Notes: a model not told the origin generated them from the letters alone. DNA of 43,841 nt from UBA1765 sp045615885 (GCA_045615885.1 JAZLFR010000065.1:1-43841), one strand, 5' to 3'; counted from the first letter of the stretch, positions 26,901 through 34,991 are shown. Numbers and translations are program-made.

Positions 26901-27155
26901 CCAACCAAAACCGCGGGGAACCTTCTTGCCCTTCATGGTCCAGTAACGGGGAACGATATCCTTGATGGTACCAGCCAGCAAGTGACCATAGTGCGGAAGG
27001 CCAGTTGCAAACGGAGGGCCATCGTAGAAAGTATAGGGTGCAGTTTCCGGACGGCTGTCCAGAGACTTCTTAAAGCTATCATCCTTATCCCACAATCCGA
27101 GCACGCGCTCTTCGATCTGCGGGAAGGTTTCTTCTTTCTTTACTTCACGAAACAT
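23967..27155 (-). CDS. ileS: Isoleucyl-tRNA synthetase, type 2
   Basis: A 1062-residue class I synthetase that charges tRNA-Ile. HIGH-type motif HYGH is at 55-58, GWDCHGLPIE at 84-93, the editing-domain WTTTPWTLPSN at 227-237, and KMSKS at 606-610 (DGSKMSKSKKNYPDP). The long length and DUF5915-like tail place it with the type 2 (eukaryote-like) enzymes, a group known for low mupirocin sensitivity. It is complete and appears functional. Its 3' third is duplicated in decayed form at 18314-19234, with the restriction operon in between. A terminator follows the stop. Confidence 0.97.
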   Translation of the reverse strand: MFREVKKEETFPQIEERVLGLWDKDDSFKKSLDSRPETAPYTFYDGPPFATGLPHYGHLLAGTIKDIVPRYWTMKGKKVPRGFGWDCHGLPIESLVQNELGLAGVAEIQNLGVDKFNETCRSKVLKYTGEWRKTVRRMGRWVDFDKGYKTMDKNFMESVWWVFKQCFDKGLIYQGYRIQPYSPALATPLSNFETNQGYKDRQDPSLTLIFPLVSDDAKFAGSNILVWTTTPWTLPSNFAIAVKADAEYVCVEQDGKKFWVMGTRAGAYFKQPNIVDKCMGSDLAGLKYEALFHISDAYATAEELAKRYTIYVADFVSDEDGAGAVHIAPSFGEEDFQLGASLGLGLFDPLDTEGKFTDKVPMWQGLGAKEADKSIIAYLKEQGRVFKHETFVHSYPHCWRTGVPLLYRALKTWFLKIDGEVTNAEGVTKTLKEWMVENNQTVNWVPDHIKSGRFGKWIANARDWNLSRNRFWGTPIPVWIADDGEMIAVGSIKELADLTGETLDDLHKHFVDKIVIKKDGKEFKRTPEVFDCWFESGSMPYASRHYPFENKELVEKSFPADFIAEGLDQTRGWFYTLTVLSNALFQKPAFKNVIVNGIILAEDGSKMSKSKKNYPDPNELIERTGADAIRLFLINSAALKAEDLRFSEEGVKGIVKQVMLPLWNAVSFFVSNHNADAAKGQLNWNPGEVVKSENELDRWMLATLQDLAAKVEVEMKAYRLYNVVPAIIAAVDDLTNWYVRRSRRRFWKSENDGDKNAAYATMYKVLVDFSKILAPFLPLLAEEIYQILVREVDANAPVSVHLCEFPSADESLKDEALVQRIAMVRGMVEMGRAIRATNNVKNRMPIASMTVVPHGAVEKEVAETMKDLILEELNVREMKFLEDETVLVKLSAKPNFLGIKAKGPEYAKNMKVISAKLNSLSADEIKALQGGETIKFEFGEVGADCLMIQRIVPEGLAVDADSHFTVALDLNVTDDLRRACVARELVNRIQNRRKEQNYTITDKIEVTLFSESEMFKQAVAENEAYIAGETQATAIKWAAAADGLEANDADGEAFAFTTVIAK

Positions 27156-27181
27156 GGTATTGAACCTCGGAAAGGAATGCT

Positions 27182-27210
27182 AGACGAAAGACGAAAGACG
27201 AAAGACGAAA
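27182..27210. repeat. Tandem repeat of AGACGAA (four units)
   Basis: Four exact 7-bp units run from 27182 to 27209 between ileS and the terminator of the upstream gene. A related TAGACGAAAG string occurs at 34898, after the TetR gene. Confidence 0.85.
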
Positions 27211-27286
27211 GTATTCGCCTGAAATCGTCAACGTTCAACGCCAAGGACTCCATCGTTAAATTTAACGAGGCGAAATTTAGAAAATA

Positions 27287-27307
27287 TAAAAGGGGGCAGC
27301 TGCCCCC
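27287..27307 (-). terminator. Rho-independent terminator upstream of ileS
   Basis: The 16-bp palindrome GGGGGCAGCTGCCCCC (27292-27307) is followed on the minus strand by TTTTATATTTT. It would end transcription of the small lipoprotein operon before ileS. Confidence 0.75.
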
Positions 27308-27342
27308 TCTGCGGGGACACCCCTTAAAAACCCCGATAAATT

Positions 27343-27930
27343 TCAATCATCAAAGCACAGGTCCTCTTCTATCATCGGCAAAGAGACAAAGCAATAGCCA
27401 TCACGGCAGCCCAATCGAGACGAAACAGAAAAATCGTAATTTTGAGCGTCATTTACCAATAAACTACTTTTGTAACCGAAAAGCCACGCAGTGTCTTGCA
27501 ACGAAATTGCATAAATGTGTGTTTTCCCCATTATCAAGTCGTCAACATCAAGGACATTTATACTGTCATTTTCCTCAACATCAAAATAAACCTTCCCATT
27601 CTTTACGGTTGTATCATGTATGACATAACATCCATATACAACAAACCAATCCTCACGTTCAGAATCAATTTTCCCTTCATCATAGGTATAATGATAAAGG
27701 AGTTCTTCTTTATTTTTTCTATAGAATAATTCGTTAACGCCTTCGCAAAGAACCTTGTCGCCTATATATGCTTTAACAGACTTGACCGGCTTTGTTGAAA
27801 TTACGCTAATCACCGTAATTTAATTTGTATTAATTTCATTAGCGCACTTATAAGGATCAACACACGAGACCAACATGAGCGAACAAAATGCGAATAAAAT
27901 TCTGCTCTTTCTCAAAAAAATTTCTCGCAT
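27343..27930 (-). pseudogene. Lipoprotein gene interrupted by one in-frame stop codon
   Basis: ATG at 27930 overlaps the TAA of the upstream gene (TAATG) and opens a lipoprotein signal peptide (MREIFLRKSRILFAFCSLML then VSCVDPYKC). Codon 37 (27822-27820) is TAA. The same frame then continues open for 158 more codons through ITVISVISTKPVKSVKAYIG to the stop at 27343. One substitution (for example from AAA or CAA) separates it from an intact protein of about 194 residues. A GTG at 27813 would allow a 156-residue cytoplasmic product, but this would lack the signal. No known domain. Confidence 0.6.
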
Positions 27931-28535
27931 TATTTCATCCTCTCTTGTGTCAACATTTCATTATAAGTATTCATTCCTTCAGCAACCAAACTAGAATAAC
28001 GTTTATCCAATTTTACCGCAACAGGTAACATTTTTCCTACAAAGATACGATCTATTTTATCATCAAACATTATCCGTTCCAACGAATTATGCAACTGAGC
28101 TTGAAAAACATTCCATTTCAATTCTGTTTTTGCATTTAATTCGTTTATAAGAGATCCTCCTAATGAAGCTAAAACCTCATACGGCAGCAACTCTTCATAC
28201 GTCATTTGCGGATTTTCATAAAAAGCAGCCCACTGATTCTGTATGGCCTGGGCCAAATAGCGATAGGCGGCTCTCTTTTCAGGACTGTCTGGAATTTTCG
28301 CATCAATTAGAGAATCCAGGTCATCCCTTACACCATTTCCATCTCTGTCATAACCTAAAATTTTTATTCTCGCCGTATCTGCGGCTGTTGCAACATCGTC
28401 GTAGTGCTCATTCGATACAGAGGGATGCAATTCATCTGCATTTTCAAACGAAGAACTAGATAAGTTCCTCCCCAAAGATATTAGGGCAGCTGTCAAGACG
28501 CTCAAGAATAAAAAAATCAAGAAAGCTTTTTTCAT
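27930..28535 (-). CDS. Hypothetical exported protein with a Ca-binding-like loop
   Basis: A 201-residue protein with an N-terminal signal or anchor helix (MKKAFLIFLFLSVLTAALIS) and a DRDGNGVRDDLD loop near residue 65, which resembles thrombospondin type 3 or dockerin-like Ca-binding sites. The rest is helical and polar. ATG at 28535 is preferred over an upstream in-frame start at 28553 because it begins the signal peptide. Its last base overlaps the start of the next lipoprotein gene, so they are translationally coupled. Function unknown. Confidence 0.72.
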   Translation of the reverse strand: MKKAFLIFLFLSVLTAALISLGRNLSSSSFENADELHPSVSNEHYDDVATAADTARIKILGYDRDGNGVRDDLDSLIDAKIPDSPEKRAAYRYLAQAIQNQWAAFYENPQMTYEELLPYEVLASLGGSLINELNAKTELKWNVFQAQLHNSLERIMFDDKIDRIFVGKMLPVAVKLDKRYSSLVAEGMNTYNEMLTQERMK

Positions 28536-28554
28536 GCCAAAAAATATAAACAAA

Positions 28555-28572
28555 GCACCCCCAAGGGAGTGC
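28555..28572 (-). terminator. Terminator after the patatin gene
   Basis: GCACCCCC-AA-GGGAGTGC forms a stem with one mismatch. On the minus strand it is followed by TTTGTTTATATTTTTT, which also runs into the start region of the next gene. Confidence 0.7.
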
Positions 28573-28598
28573 CGTGTTTAATGACAATGCTGTCATCT

Positions 28599-29486
28599 CT
28601 AGGTGTTTTGCAAGAAGGATATGATTTGTTCTTCATGTTCCGTGAAATAACCACGCCAGATTTTTTCAAGTTCATCCAGCTTGTCATCGGCAACATCATC
28701 CAACTTGTATTTTTTACCATTTGCAGACGGCGAAAGCACATGGACATTTTCGCGGCCGATGTCAGCCATCACTTCATAATCGCTGCTCTTGCCGGAGCGG
28801 GCCACCCATTCATCCAGAACATATTTACCCCAGCCAAGCAAGGTCTGATTTCCAGACACCTGTTCCATCATATCCATGTCTGTATCAAACGTAATGATGC
28901 GATAGTTGTCGCGATATCCAGCTCTCTTCAAGCCGGCATTCAGCACAGCGATTGGAGAATTTGCCCACATGCCACCGTCGGCATACCAGGTTCCATCCAG
29001 TTCTTCAACATCAAAGTAAGTGGGCGCAGAAGTGGAAGACAGAACGGCAAACCACTTATCTATTTTTTCATCCTTTATATCCCAAACTTTTTCAACGGAT
29101 CTGTTGTTGTTCAGTCGAGTAACCGGAATGAAAATGGGTTTTTCCCATTCACTGCACTTGCCGTTCAGTTCCTTTTGCAGAACTTCCTTCAAATGGGAAT
29201 GATCGTATGTAGGCTTCTTGAGGTCCTTAATGCGTTCCCACAAAGTATATTTTCTAAAAATTTTTTTCAGGTTATTGCGATAGAGCTGACGAATTTGTTC
29301 TGCGGTCTTACCTTCATCAAGGCAGGCGGCAACAATGGCACCGGTAGAAGTGCCGCCGAAAGCGGCTGCATTTTTCGAGAGCCAACCCTCGCCAAGCTTC
29401 TTTTCGATTTCACACATCAGCGCCACCGGGCCCATGCCCAATGCGCCGCCACCATTGATAGATATTGCTAAATGTTCTCTTCTCAT
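28599..29486 (-). CDS. Patatin-like phospholipase
   Basis: A 295-residue patatin-family lipid acyl hydrolase. The oxyanion-hole GGGALG is at 12-17, the nucleophile elbow GTSTG at 45-49 (Ser47), and the catalytic Asp is in ADGGMW at 170. No signal peptide, so it should act in the cytoplasm on membrane lipids. It lacks neighbouring cyclic-nucleotide synthase genes, so it is not a CBASS effector from context. Divergent from the polysaccharide deacetylase gene, with a promoter region of about 150 bp between. Confidence 0.92.
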   Translation of the reverse strand: MRREHLAISINGGGALGMGPVALMCEIEKKLGEGWLSKNAAAFGGTSTGAIVAACLDEGKTAEQIRQLYRNNLKKIFRKYTLWERIKDLKKPTYDHSHLKEVLQKELNGKCSEWEKPIFIPVTRLNNNRSVEKVWDIKDEKIDKWFAVLSSTSAPTYFDVEELDGTWYADGGMWANSPIAVLNAGLKRAGYRDNYRIITFDTDMDMMEQVSGNQTLLGWGKYVLDEWVARSGKSSDYEVMADIGRENVHVLSPSANGKKYKLDDVADDKLDELEKIWRGYFTEHEEQIISFLQNT

Positions 29487-29644
29487 AATGAGGACAATTA
29501 TAGATATTTGTCAAATAACAAGGTTGTTTTTCAATATTTTTTGTTTTTATAGAGGCGGCTCACAAACTAATGGAATTTATTTTTCTGTAAAAGTTTTAGA
29601 TTATTTGCATAAACAGAAATTCTTTTCCAATGGAGAAATACTGC

Positions 29645-30580
29645 ATGAGCCTCATTTCCGTAGTTCCATGGAACGGCCACAAGGCCGCAGCAAGTTTCAC
29701 CTTTGACGACGCATCCGAAAGCCACATCACAAACTTGCTCCCTCTGGCAGAAAAATTGGGCATCAAGGTCACCTGCTTCTTGACTGGCGACAGCTGGTAT
29801 TTCCGCCACAACTACGACAAGTTTTTGCAGATGGCGCAGGCCGGCCACGAAATGGGCAACCACACGGAAACCCACCCCAAGCTGACGCAATTAAGCGACG
29901 TCGACCGCCGTCATGAAATTCTTGACTACAAGGAGTTTCTAAAGGAACAGCTGCCGGGTCTCCCCTTCAACGTCTTTGGAACGCCCTACTGCGACAACAA
30001 CGAAGAAGTCCAGAAAATCATCGGCCAGGAACATTACATTAGCCGCGACTGCCGAGGCTATGGTCGCATCACCTGGGGCAAGGAACCCAGCTGGCTATCC
30101 ATGGATTCCAAGGCCTGGCAACGTTCCCTGAACACGGTAGAAGAATTCCAGCAGATTGCCCGTGACACAAACGATGCCGGAGAGTGGATCATCTACATGA
30201 ATCACGGCGTGGACACAGACCAGAACAACGACTATTCCATCAATCCCGACGACCTGGCCGCCATCATGCAGCAAGCCAAGGATCTGGACATGTGGATCGC
30301 TCCCTTCGGTACTGTAGGCGCCTACCATCGCGCAAAGTTTGCGTTAGAAAATGCAGAAGTCCGTTGCGAAAATGTGAGCTGCGCAGACCCGTCACAGGGC
30401 CGCTGCTACCAGGTTCGCTGGGAACTCCCCCACCAAAAAATGCCAAGCAACATTCCAGTAAAAATCCGCGTGAATGTGGAAAATGCAAAAGTCGAGCAAA
30501 ACTGCCGCCAAATCGCACCCAACGCTGATGGCAGCTACACAATCGAATTTGCAAGCAGGCAGCTAACGATTAAAGTTTAG
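29645..30580 (+). CDS. Polysaccharide deacetylase (NodB/CE4 fold)
   Basis: A roughly 311-residue protein with a CE4 domain in the first 240 residues: SFTFDDA (metal-binding Asp pair), HTETHP (metal-binding histidines) and FGTPYCDNN (motif 3 region), then YMNHGV. The last 70 residues are a beta-rich tail. It may remove acetyl groups from peptidoglycan or plant xylan. There is no signal peptide, unusual for a secreted CE4 enzyme, though the start may lie elsewhere; ATG 29645 has GGAG upstream. It converges with the S41 protease gene, 2 bp apart. Confidence 0.85.
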   Translation: MSLISVVPWNGHKAAASFTFDDASESHITNLLPLAEKLGIKVTCFLTGDSWYFRHNYDKFLQMAQAGHEMGNHTETHPKLTQLSDVDRRHEILDYKEFLKEQLPGLPFNVFGTPYCDNNEEVQKIIGQEHYISRDCRGYGRITWGKEPSWLSMDSKAWQRSLNTVEEFQQIARDTNDAGEWIIYMNHGVDTDQNNDYSINPDDLAAIMQQAKDLDMWIAPFGTVGAYHRAKFALENAEVRCENVSCADPSQGRCYQVRWELPHQKMPSNIPVKIRVNVENAKVEQNCRQIAPNADGSYTIEFASRQLTIKV

Positions 30581-30582
30581 CG

Positions 30583-31887
30583 TTACTTGATCCATTTGTA
30601 AGCGCCAATTTTTTCAAATGATTTTGTATAGCTCTTTTTCAAGAATTTAGAATTATTGTAGACACCGTAACCAGCTTCACGCTGTTGCCTTACTTCAATA
30701 AATTCCAATGCCTTGTTAAATATTTCAACCTCATTTGTCGCAGCATAATCTGGCACAAATCCTTTAGCATGGAACGTTTCGCCAAACTTATCATAGAATA
30801 GCATTGATTCTATGGAAGATATTCCATGCAAGTTCGTTTCCATTGCATAAACTCCTATACCTTTACCATAGGTAGGCGAACCAATCAATGGCGATTTTTT
30901 ATTTGCAGTCACGGCTGCAAGCAAATATTCCGAACAGCTTGCCGTATTTGAATTCACCAAGAATACATAGTAGCGGTCAGCACCAAGGCCTGTTTCTGAC
31001 GCCGTTATTAAATCGCGAAGAAGCAGTTGCGAATCGGAACCTTCTTCGTAATCAGTATAATCCACAAATAAAATTGTATCCCCTTTATTCAAAAATAGTT
31101 CTGCAACATTCAACAATTCATCAATATTTCCACCAGGGTTTCCACGCAAATCAATAATCGTTGATGTAGCACCTTTAGTTAATTCCAATGCTTCCCTAAA
31201 TTCATTTGCCGTTAAATTTTGTTCGAACCCGGTAATTCTTATCTTGGGTATATTTTCAACGGAATCTAAGAAAACTGTCGGCAAAACAACTTTCGCAAAA
31301 TTCAATTTTACGGTTATTTCTATACCGCTGCGATATACTGTCAAAGACAACTCATCGCCTTCCTCGCCCGAAGCCAATTTATCGAAAGCCCCTTTATTGA
31401 CAACGGGATTGCCATCAATTGCAATCACTGAATCGCCACGCAAAATACCGGCATTTGCTGCAGAAGAATTTTTATAAACAGAAGTGACTATCATTTTTTC
31501 ATTGACTTCTACGCCAATGGAAACTTCGGCATCCGGCAAAAAATTTTCCGCAAAATAAAAAGGGGCAACTTCTGGAGGAATATAATAGGTGTAACTGCTG
31601 GAAAGGCTTTCATACATTTCGTATGTATTGCCAAATTCAGTATCCAGATTGGACTTCAGGGAATAATATTCTTCCGGGCCTTTCAATTCTTCCTTCGCTC
31701 GCAAATAAAGAATACGGAGACTTTCATAGTTATATACAAATTCATAATCCGTATAACTGTTGGTATCCAACGTATCCCAAAAAGAAAGTTCTTCTTTTTC
31801 AGGTTCAACGATCGGCGCGCTTGAAGAATCATCTGTAGAACAAGCAACAACAAACAATGCAGATAAAATGAACAGAATTTTTTTCAT
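30583..31887 (-). CDS. S41-family (C-terminal processing) peptidase, lipoprotein
   Basis: A 434-residue lipoprotein (MKKILFILSALFVVACSTD, Cys at 16). After an acidic linker it has a helical region, a PDZ domain (about 115-200, with NAGILRGDSVIAIDG) and an S41 peptidase domain. The likely nucleophile is in NTASCSEYLLAAV and the lysine in GSPTYGKG; DLRGNPGGN is the family-specific loop. It should be anchored in the periplasm or outer membrane and degrade or process exported proteins. ATG 31887 begins the signal peptide. Divergent from the FHA gene. Confidence 0.87.
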   Translation of the reverse strand: MKKILFILSALFVVACSTDDSSSAPIVEPEKEELSFWDTLDTNSYTDYEFVYNYESLRILYLRAKEELKGPEEYYSLKSNLDTEFGNTYEMYESLSSSYTYYIPPEVAPFYFAENFLPDAEVSIGVEVNEKMIVTSVYKNSSAANAGILRGDSVIAIDGNPVVNKGAFDKLASGEEGDELSLTVYRSGIEITVKLNFAKVVLPTVFLDSVENIPKIRITGFEQNLTANEFREALELTKGATSTIIDLRGNPGGNIDELLNVAELFLNKGDTILFVDYTDYEEGSDSQLLLRDLITASETGLGADRYYVFLVNSNTASCSEYLLAAVTANKKSPLIGSPTYGKGIGVYAMETNLHGISSIESMLFYDKFGETFHAKGFVPDYAATNEVEIFNKALEFIEVRQQREAGYGVYNNSKFLKKSYTKSFEKIGAYKWIK

Positions 31888-31941
31888 ATAAATCTCCACA
31901 TCAAAAAATAACAAAATCTTCCCCTGTGCACAAATATTAGC

Positions 31942-31954
31942 TATCTTTGGGCGC
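31942..31954 (+). promoter_or_regulatory. TAnnTTTG promoter giving a possibly leaderless FHA transcript
   Basis: TATCTTTG (31942-31949) lies only five bases before the GTG start at 31955, and no ribosome-binding site fits in between. If this is the -7 box, the mRNA begins at or next to the start codon. Confidence 0.5.
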
Positions 31955-32704
31955 GTGTTAGATATACCTGTACTTACAATCCTTTACCCGCCAGAACAGC
32001 GGCGGGTAATTCCAATTCCAGAAGGCAAGTCCGTCGTCGGCCGCGGCATTGACGCAGACATACGCCTTGACGACACTCTCGTTTCACGCAAGCATTGCGA
32101 AATCACAAGAAACGGCAAATCCATCCGCCTAAAAGACATGAACAGCACAAACGGCACGTTTGTGAACTGCAACGACATAGGCGATATGGAACTGCAGCCA
32201 AATGCGGAACTGGAACTTGGCACGACCATCTTGAAATTTGAATGGAAGGATTCTTCGGACGATACGGATCCTGCGCCATCTACACTACTCAAGCAAGAGG
32301 CATTCTACAGCTACGCAAAGAGCATCACCATTTTTTCTGCAAGGAACAACCTGCCGCTCGCGGCCCTTTACCTAAAGTGCGAAGCGGACGAATTCATTGC
32401 TAAACATTTGGAATCCCAGCTCGTAAAGATCATTGCAAAAGAAAAGCGCGCAAACGACCTGTTCACCGTAAGTGAATACAAGAATGGACATCTGGAATTT
32501 TTATTGATGCTTCCGCACCTTTCCCGCGAAGATGCCATCGAAGAAACTTGCGCCATTCGAGACGCCATCGAAAAGCGCCATTTCTACTTGAACGAAACGG
32601 CTATCGACATCAAGCCAAAATTCGGTTTTGCCTACGTGCCCGAAGCGACGACAGACATTTGCGACACGCTTTTTGCAAACGCAAGAGAACTTGCCAGCAA
32701 TTAA
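31955..32704 (+). CDS. FHA domain fused to a degenerate GGDEF-like domain
   Basis: A 249-residue cytoplasmic protein. The FHA domain (about 18-90) has GR (29-30), SRKH (44-47) and NSTNGT (63-68), the residues that bind phosphothreonine. Residues about 115-245 follow the order of a GGDEF fold (LPLAALYLKCE, then a helix, then HLEFLLMLP, then FGFAYVPEA), but the active-site loop reads NGHLEF, so it is unlikely to make c-di-GMP. It may bind nucleotide or act as a scaffold. GTG start. The MATE gene begins 10 nt downstream. Confidence 0.75.
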   Translation: MLDIPVLTILYPPEQRRVIPIPEGKSVVGRGIDADIRLDDTLVSRKHCEITRNGKSIRLKDMNSTNGTFVNCNDIGDMELQPNAELELGTTILKFEWKDSSDDTDPAPSTLLKQEAFYSYAKSITIFSARNNLPLAALYLKCEADEFIAKHLESQLVKIIAKEKRANDLFTVSEYKNGHLEFLLMLPHLSREDAIEETCAIRDAIEKRHFYLNETAIDIKPKFGFAYVPEATTDICDTLFANARELASN

Positions 32705-32713
32705 GAGACATCG

Positions 32714-34117
32714 ATGATCCAGAATTCAAAACTCAATGCCTTTGGAACAGCAAGCATTCCTAAGCTTATTTTGCTGTTCTCCGTTCCCGCCATCATCAGC
32801 ATGTGCGTGAACGCCTTCTACAACATTGTGGACCGCTATTTTGTCGGGCAGGGCGTGGGTTCCCTCGGCATCGCAGGCATTACGCTCTGCTTCCCGATCT
32901 GCCTCTTCATCATGGCCATGTCCATGATCGTGGGCGTGGGCGGCAACACGCTCTTTGCAATTCGCCTTGGTCAAAAGAAATACCACCAGGCATCCATCAT
33001 CATGAACAACGCCTTCGTGTTGCTCATCATCATGGCGGTAGCCTCCTTTACACTCGGCGAAATTTTCATGGAGCCGCTACTCAAACTGTTTGGCGCAAGC
33101 GACCAGACACTTCCGGTAGCCTCCAGCTACATGCGCATCTTGCTTTGCGGAGCAATATTCCAGACCATCGCTCCGGGCATGAACCACTTTATACGCTCCA
33201 TGGGCCACCCAAAAACTGCCATGTTCCGCGAAATCATCGGTGCGCTCACGAACGTGTTCCTCGACTGGCTCTTCATCATGAAATTCCACTGGGGCATCGA
33301 AGGCGCCGCCTGGGCCACCATTTCTTCGCAGCTCGTAAGCAGCGCGCTCATTACGCAGTTCTTCCTCAAAAAAGATACGCCAATCAAAATCAACCGCAGG
33401 CACATGCGCTTGTACTGGCCTTATGTGCGCAAGATCTACATACTCGGGCTCCCGCCTTCCGTAATGCAGATCTGCAACAGCCTCATGAACGCCATTCTCG
33501 CCTGGAGCCTAACCTCCTACGGCAACAAGAGCCTGGAATCTTCCAACGCGCTCTCTGGCGGCGATATCGCCATTTCTGCATTCGGCATTCTGAACAGCAT
33601 CGTCTCCATCGTCTTCTTGCCGCTCCTCGGCTTTATACATGGAACGCAGCCTATCATCGGCTACAACTTCGGCGCCATGCTCTACAGCCGCGTGCGCGGC
33701 GTGCTGAAGTTCGCCTTCATCTATTCGCTTGCATTCATGTTCATTGCCTGCGCAATGCTCCAATGGAAGGCAGAAATGTTCATCGCGCCGTTCGCCCCGA
33801 ACGACCCCTACCTGCAGGAAGTTGCCGCCTGGGCAATGCGCCTGTTCTCGCTCGGTTTTGTATTCATTCCGCTCGGCATGATCGCAGGGAACTTCTTCCA
33901 GGGCACAGGCAAGCCATGGCATTCCATGTTCCTGAACGCTTGCCGCCAGCTCATCCTGTTCATTCCGTTCCTGCTCGTAATGCCGCTCTTCTTTGACTTG
34001 AAGGGCGTTTTCATGGCTCAGCCGATTGCAGATGTCGGAGCTTCCATCATCGGCATTTCATTTTTGTTGCATGCATTGCGCAAATTACCGAAAATCGACG
34101 GGACAAGGCATAATTAA
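32714..34117 (+). CDS. MATE family multidrug efflux transporter
   Basis: A 467-residue protein with twelve hydrophobic helices in two similar halves, typical of MATE exporters (FYNIVDRYFVGQGVGSLGIA in helix 1-2, GAAWATISSQ, GTQPIIGYNFGA). It would export cationic drugs using Na+ or H+ across the inner membrane. A TetR-family regulator gene follows 107 bp downstream in the same direction, a common pairing. It starts 10 nt after the FHA gene, so co-transcription from that promoter is possible. Confidence 0.92.
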   Translation: MIQNSKLNAFGTASIPKLILLFSVPAIISMCVNAFYNIVDRYFVGQGVGSLGIAGITLCFPICLFIMAMSMIVGVGGNTLFAIRLGQKKYHQASIIMNNAFVLLIIMAVASFTLGEIFMEPLLKLFGASDQTLPVASSYMRILLCGAIFQTIAPGMNHFIRSMGHPKTAMFREIIGALTNVFLDWLFIMKFHWGIEGAAWATISSQLVSSALITQFFLKKDTPIKINRRHMRLYWPYVRKIYILGLPPSVMQICNSLMNAILAWSLTSYGNKSLESSNALSGGDIAISAFGILNSIVSIVFLPLLGFIHGTQPIIGYNFGAMLYSRVRGVLKFAFIYSLAFMFIACAMLQWKAEMFIAPFAPNDPYLQEVAAWAMRLFSLGFVFIPLGMIAGNFFQGTGKPWHSMFLNACRQLILFIPFLLVMPLFFDLKGVFMAQPIADVGASIIGISFLLHALRKLPKIDGTRHN

Positions 34118-34183
34118 AGTTTACGTTCGTCTCAAATCTTGCATTGTAATTAAAATTTTCTCACTCTTTTGTGTTATAAAATC

Positions 34184-34191
34184 TACTTTTG
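34184..34191 (+). promoter_or_regulatory. TAnnTTTG box before the TetR gene
   Basis: TACTTTTG lies 33 bp before the preferred ATG at 34225. No well-placed -33 TTTG is seen, so this is tentative. Confidence 0.35.
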
Positions 34192-34224
34192 AAATTGAAC
34201 GAGAATTTAACTATTATTGATTCT

Positions 34225-34881
34225 ATGGACAACACACTAGAGCAAGCACAGAAAAACGACGCACCGCACTGGCAGCGCAAGAAAGAGCAGCGCCCCGCTG
34301 AAATCATACAGGCCGCACGCACTCTATTCGTATCCCAAGGCTATTCGGCAACCAAGGTTGCCGACGTAGCCAAGCAGGCAGGCGTCCAGCCGGGCACGCT
34401 CTATGTCTATTTCGAAAACAAGGAAGCCCTGTTCAAGGCAGTCATAGAATCCTCCCTTGCTCCAGTGTTCGAAACTGCAAACACCTTGATTGCAAACTTC
34501 CACGACTCCCCGCAAGACCTTATACGCATGCTCGTGCAGGAATACTGGAACCTCATGGAAAGCGACACCTGCCGCGGCATACCAAAGCTCATTACCACCG
34601 AGGCGGAAAACTTCCCGGAGCTTGCAAAATTCTACACCGACAAAGTGCTCGCCCCGGCCAAACAGCTGATTTACCGCATTCTTGAATACGCCCTTGAAAA
34701 GAAGGAAATCCAGCTCCTGAACATGGAAATGACATCTCGCGTAATCATGCTCACGCTTCACGAAATGCTCATATATTCCCACTCCTTCGCAGAACACGAA
34801 GAGCACCCGATTTCGCCGAAGGCCCTGCAAAACTCCATCGCCGATTTCATAATCCGTTCAGTCTTGAAGCCGAAGGAATAA
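34225..34881 (+). CDS. TetR/AcrR-family transcriptional regulator
   Basis: A 218-residue protein with an N-terminal TetR helix-turn-helix (ADVAKQAGVQPGTLYVYF, about residues 42-60) and a helical ligand-binding and dimerisation domain. It probably represses its own gene and the MATE exporter just upstream. ATG 34225 gives MDNTLEQAQK; an in-frame TTG at 34189 is less likely. Confidence 0.92.
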   Translation: MDNTLEQAQKNDAPHWQRKKEQRPAEIIQAARTLFVSQGYSATKVADVAKQAGVQPGTLYVYFENKEALFKAVIESSLAPVFETANTLIANFHDSPQDLIRMLVQEYWNLMESDTCRGIPKLITTEAENFPELAKFYTDKVLAPAKQLIYRILEYALEKKEIQLLNMEMTSRVIMLTLHEMLIYSHSFAEHEEHPISPKALQNSIADFIIRSVLKPKE

Positions 34882-34991
34882 TTTAGGGGCTAGTGGTTAG
34901 ACGAAAGAACGGCACTGCGTGCCTACAGACGAGAGGAATGTTATTTTCCATGTTGTCGGCTGCAGGCTGACGTCTGAATGTTCAATTAATA

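Noticed and set aside
24063..27623. A 1186-codon open frame on the plus strand opposite ileS
   Set aside because: It mirrors the intact ileS gene and exists because ileS codon use avoids the codons that would read as stops in reverse. Its translation has no recognisable domain.
28599..29486. Patatin as a CBASS effector
   Set aside because: No cyclic-nucleotide synthase or ancillary CBASS gene is adjacent; it looks like a solitary phospholipase.
32803..33996. A 397-codon plus-strand frame inside the MATE gene
   Set aside because: It is a +1 shadow with Arg/His-rich composition; the MATE frame has clear membrane helices.
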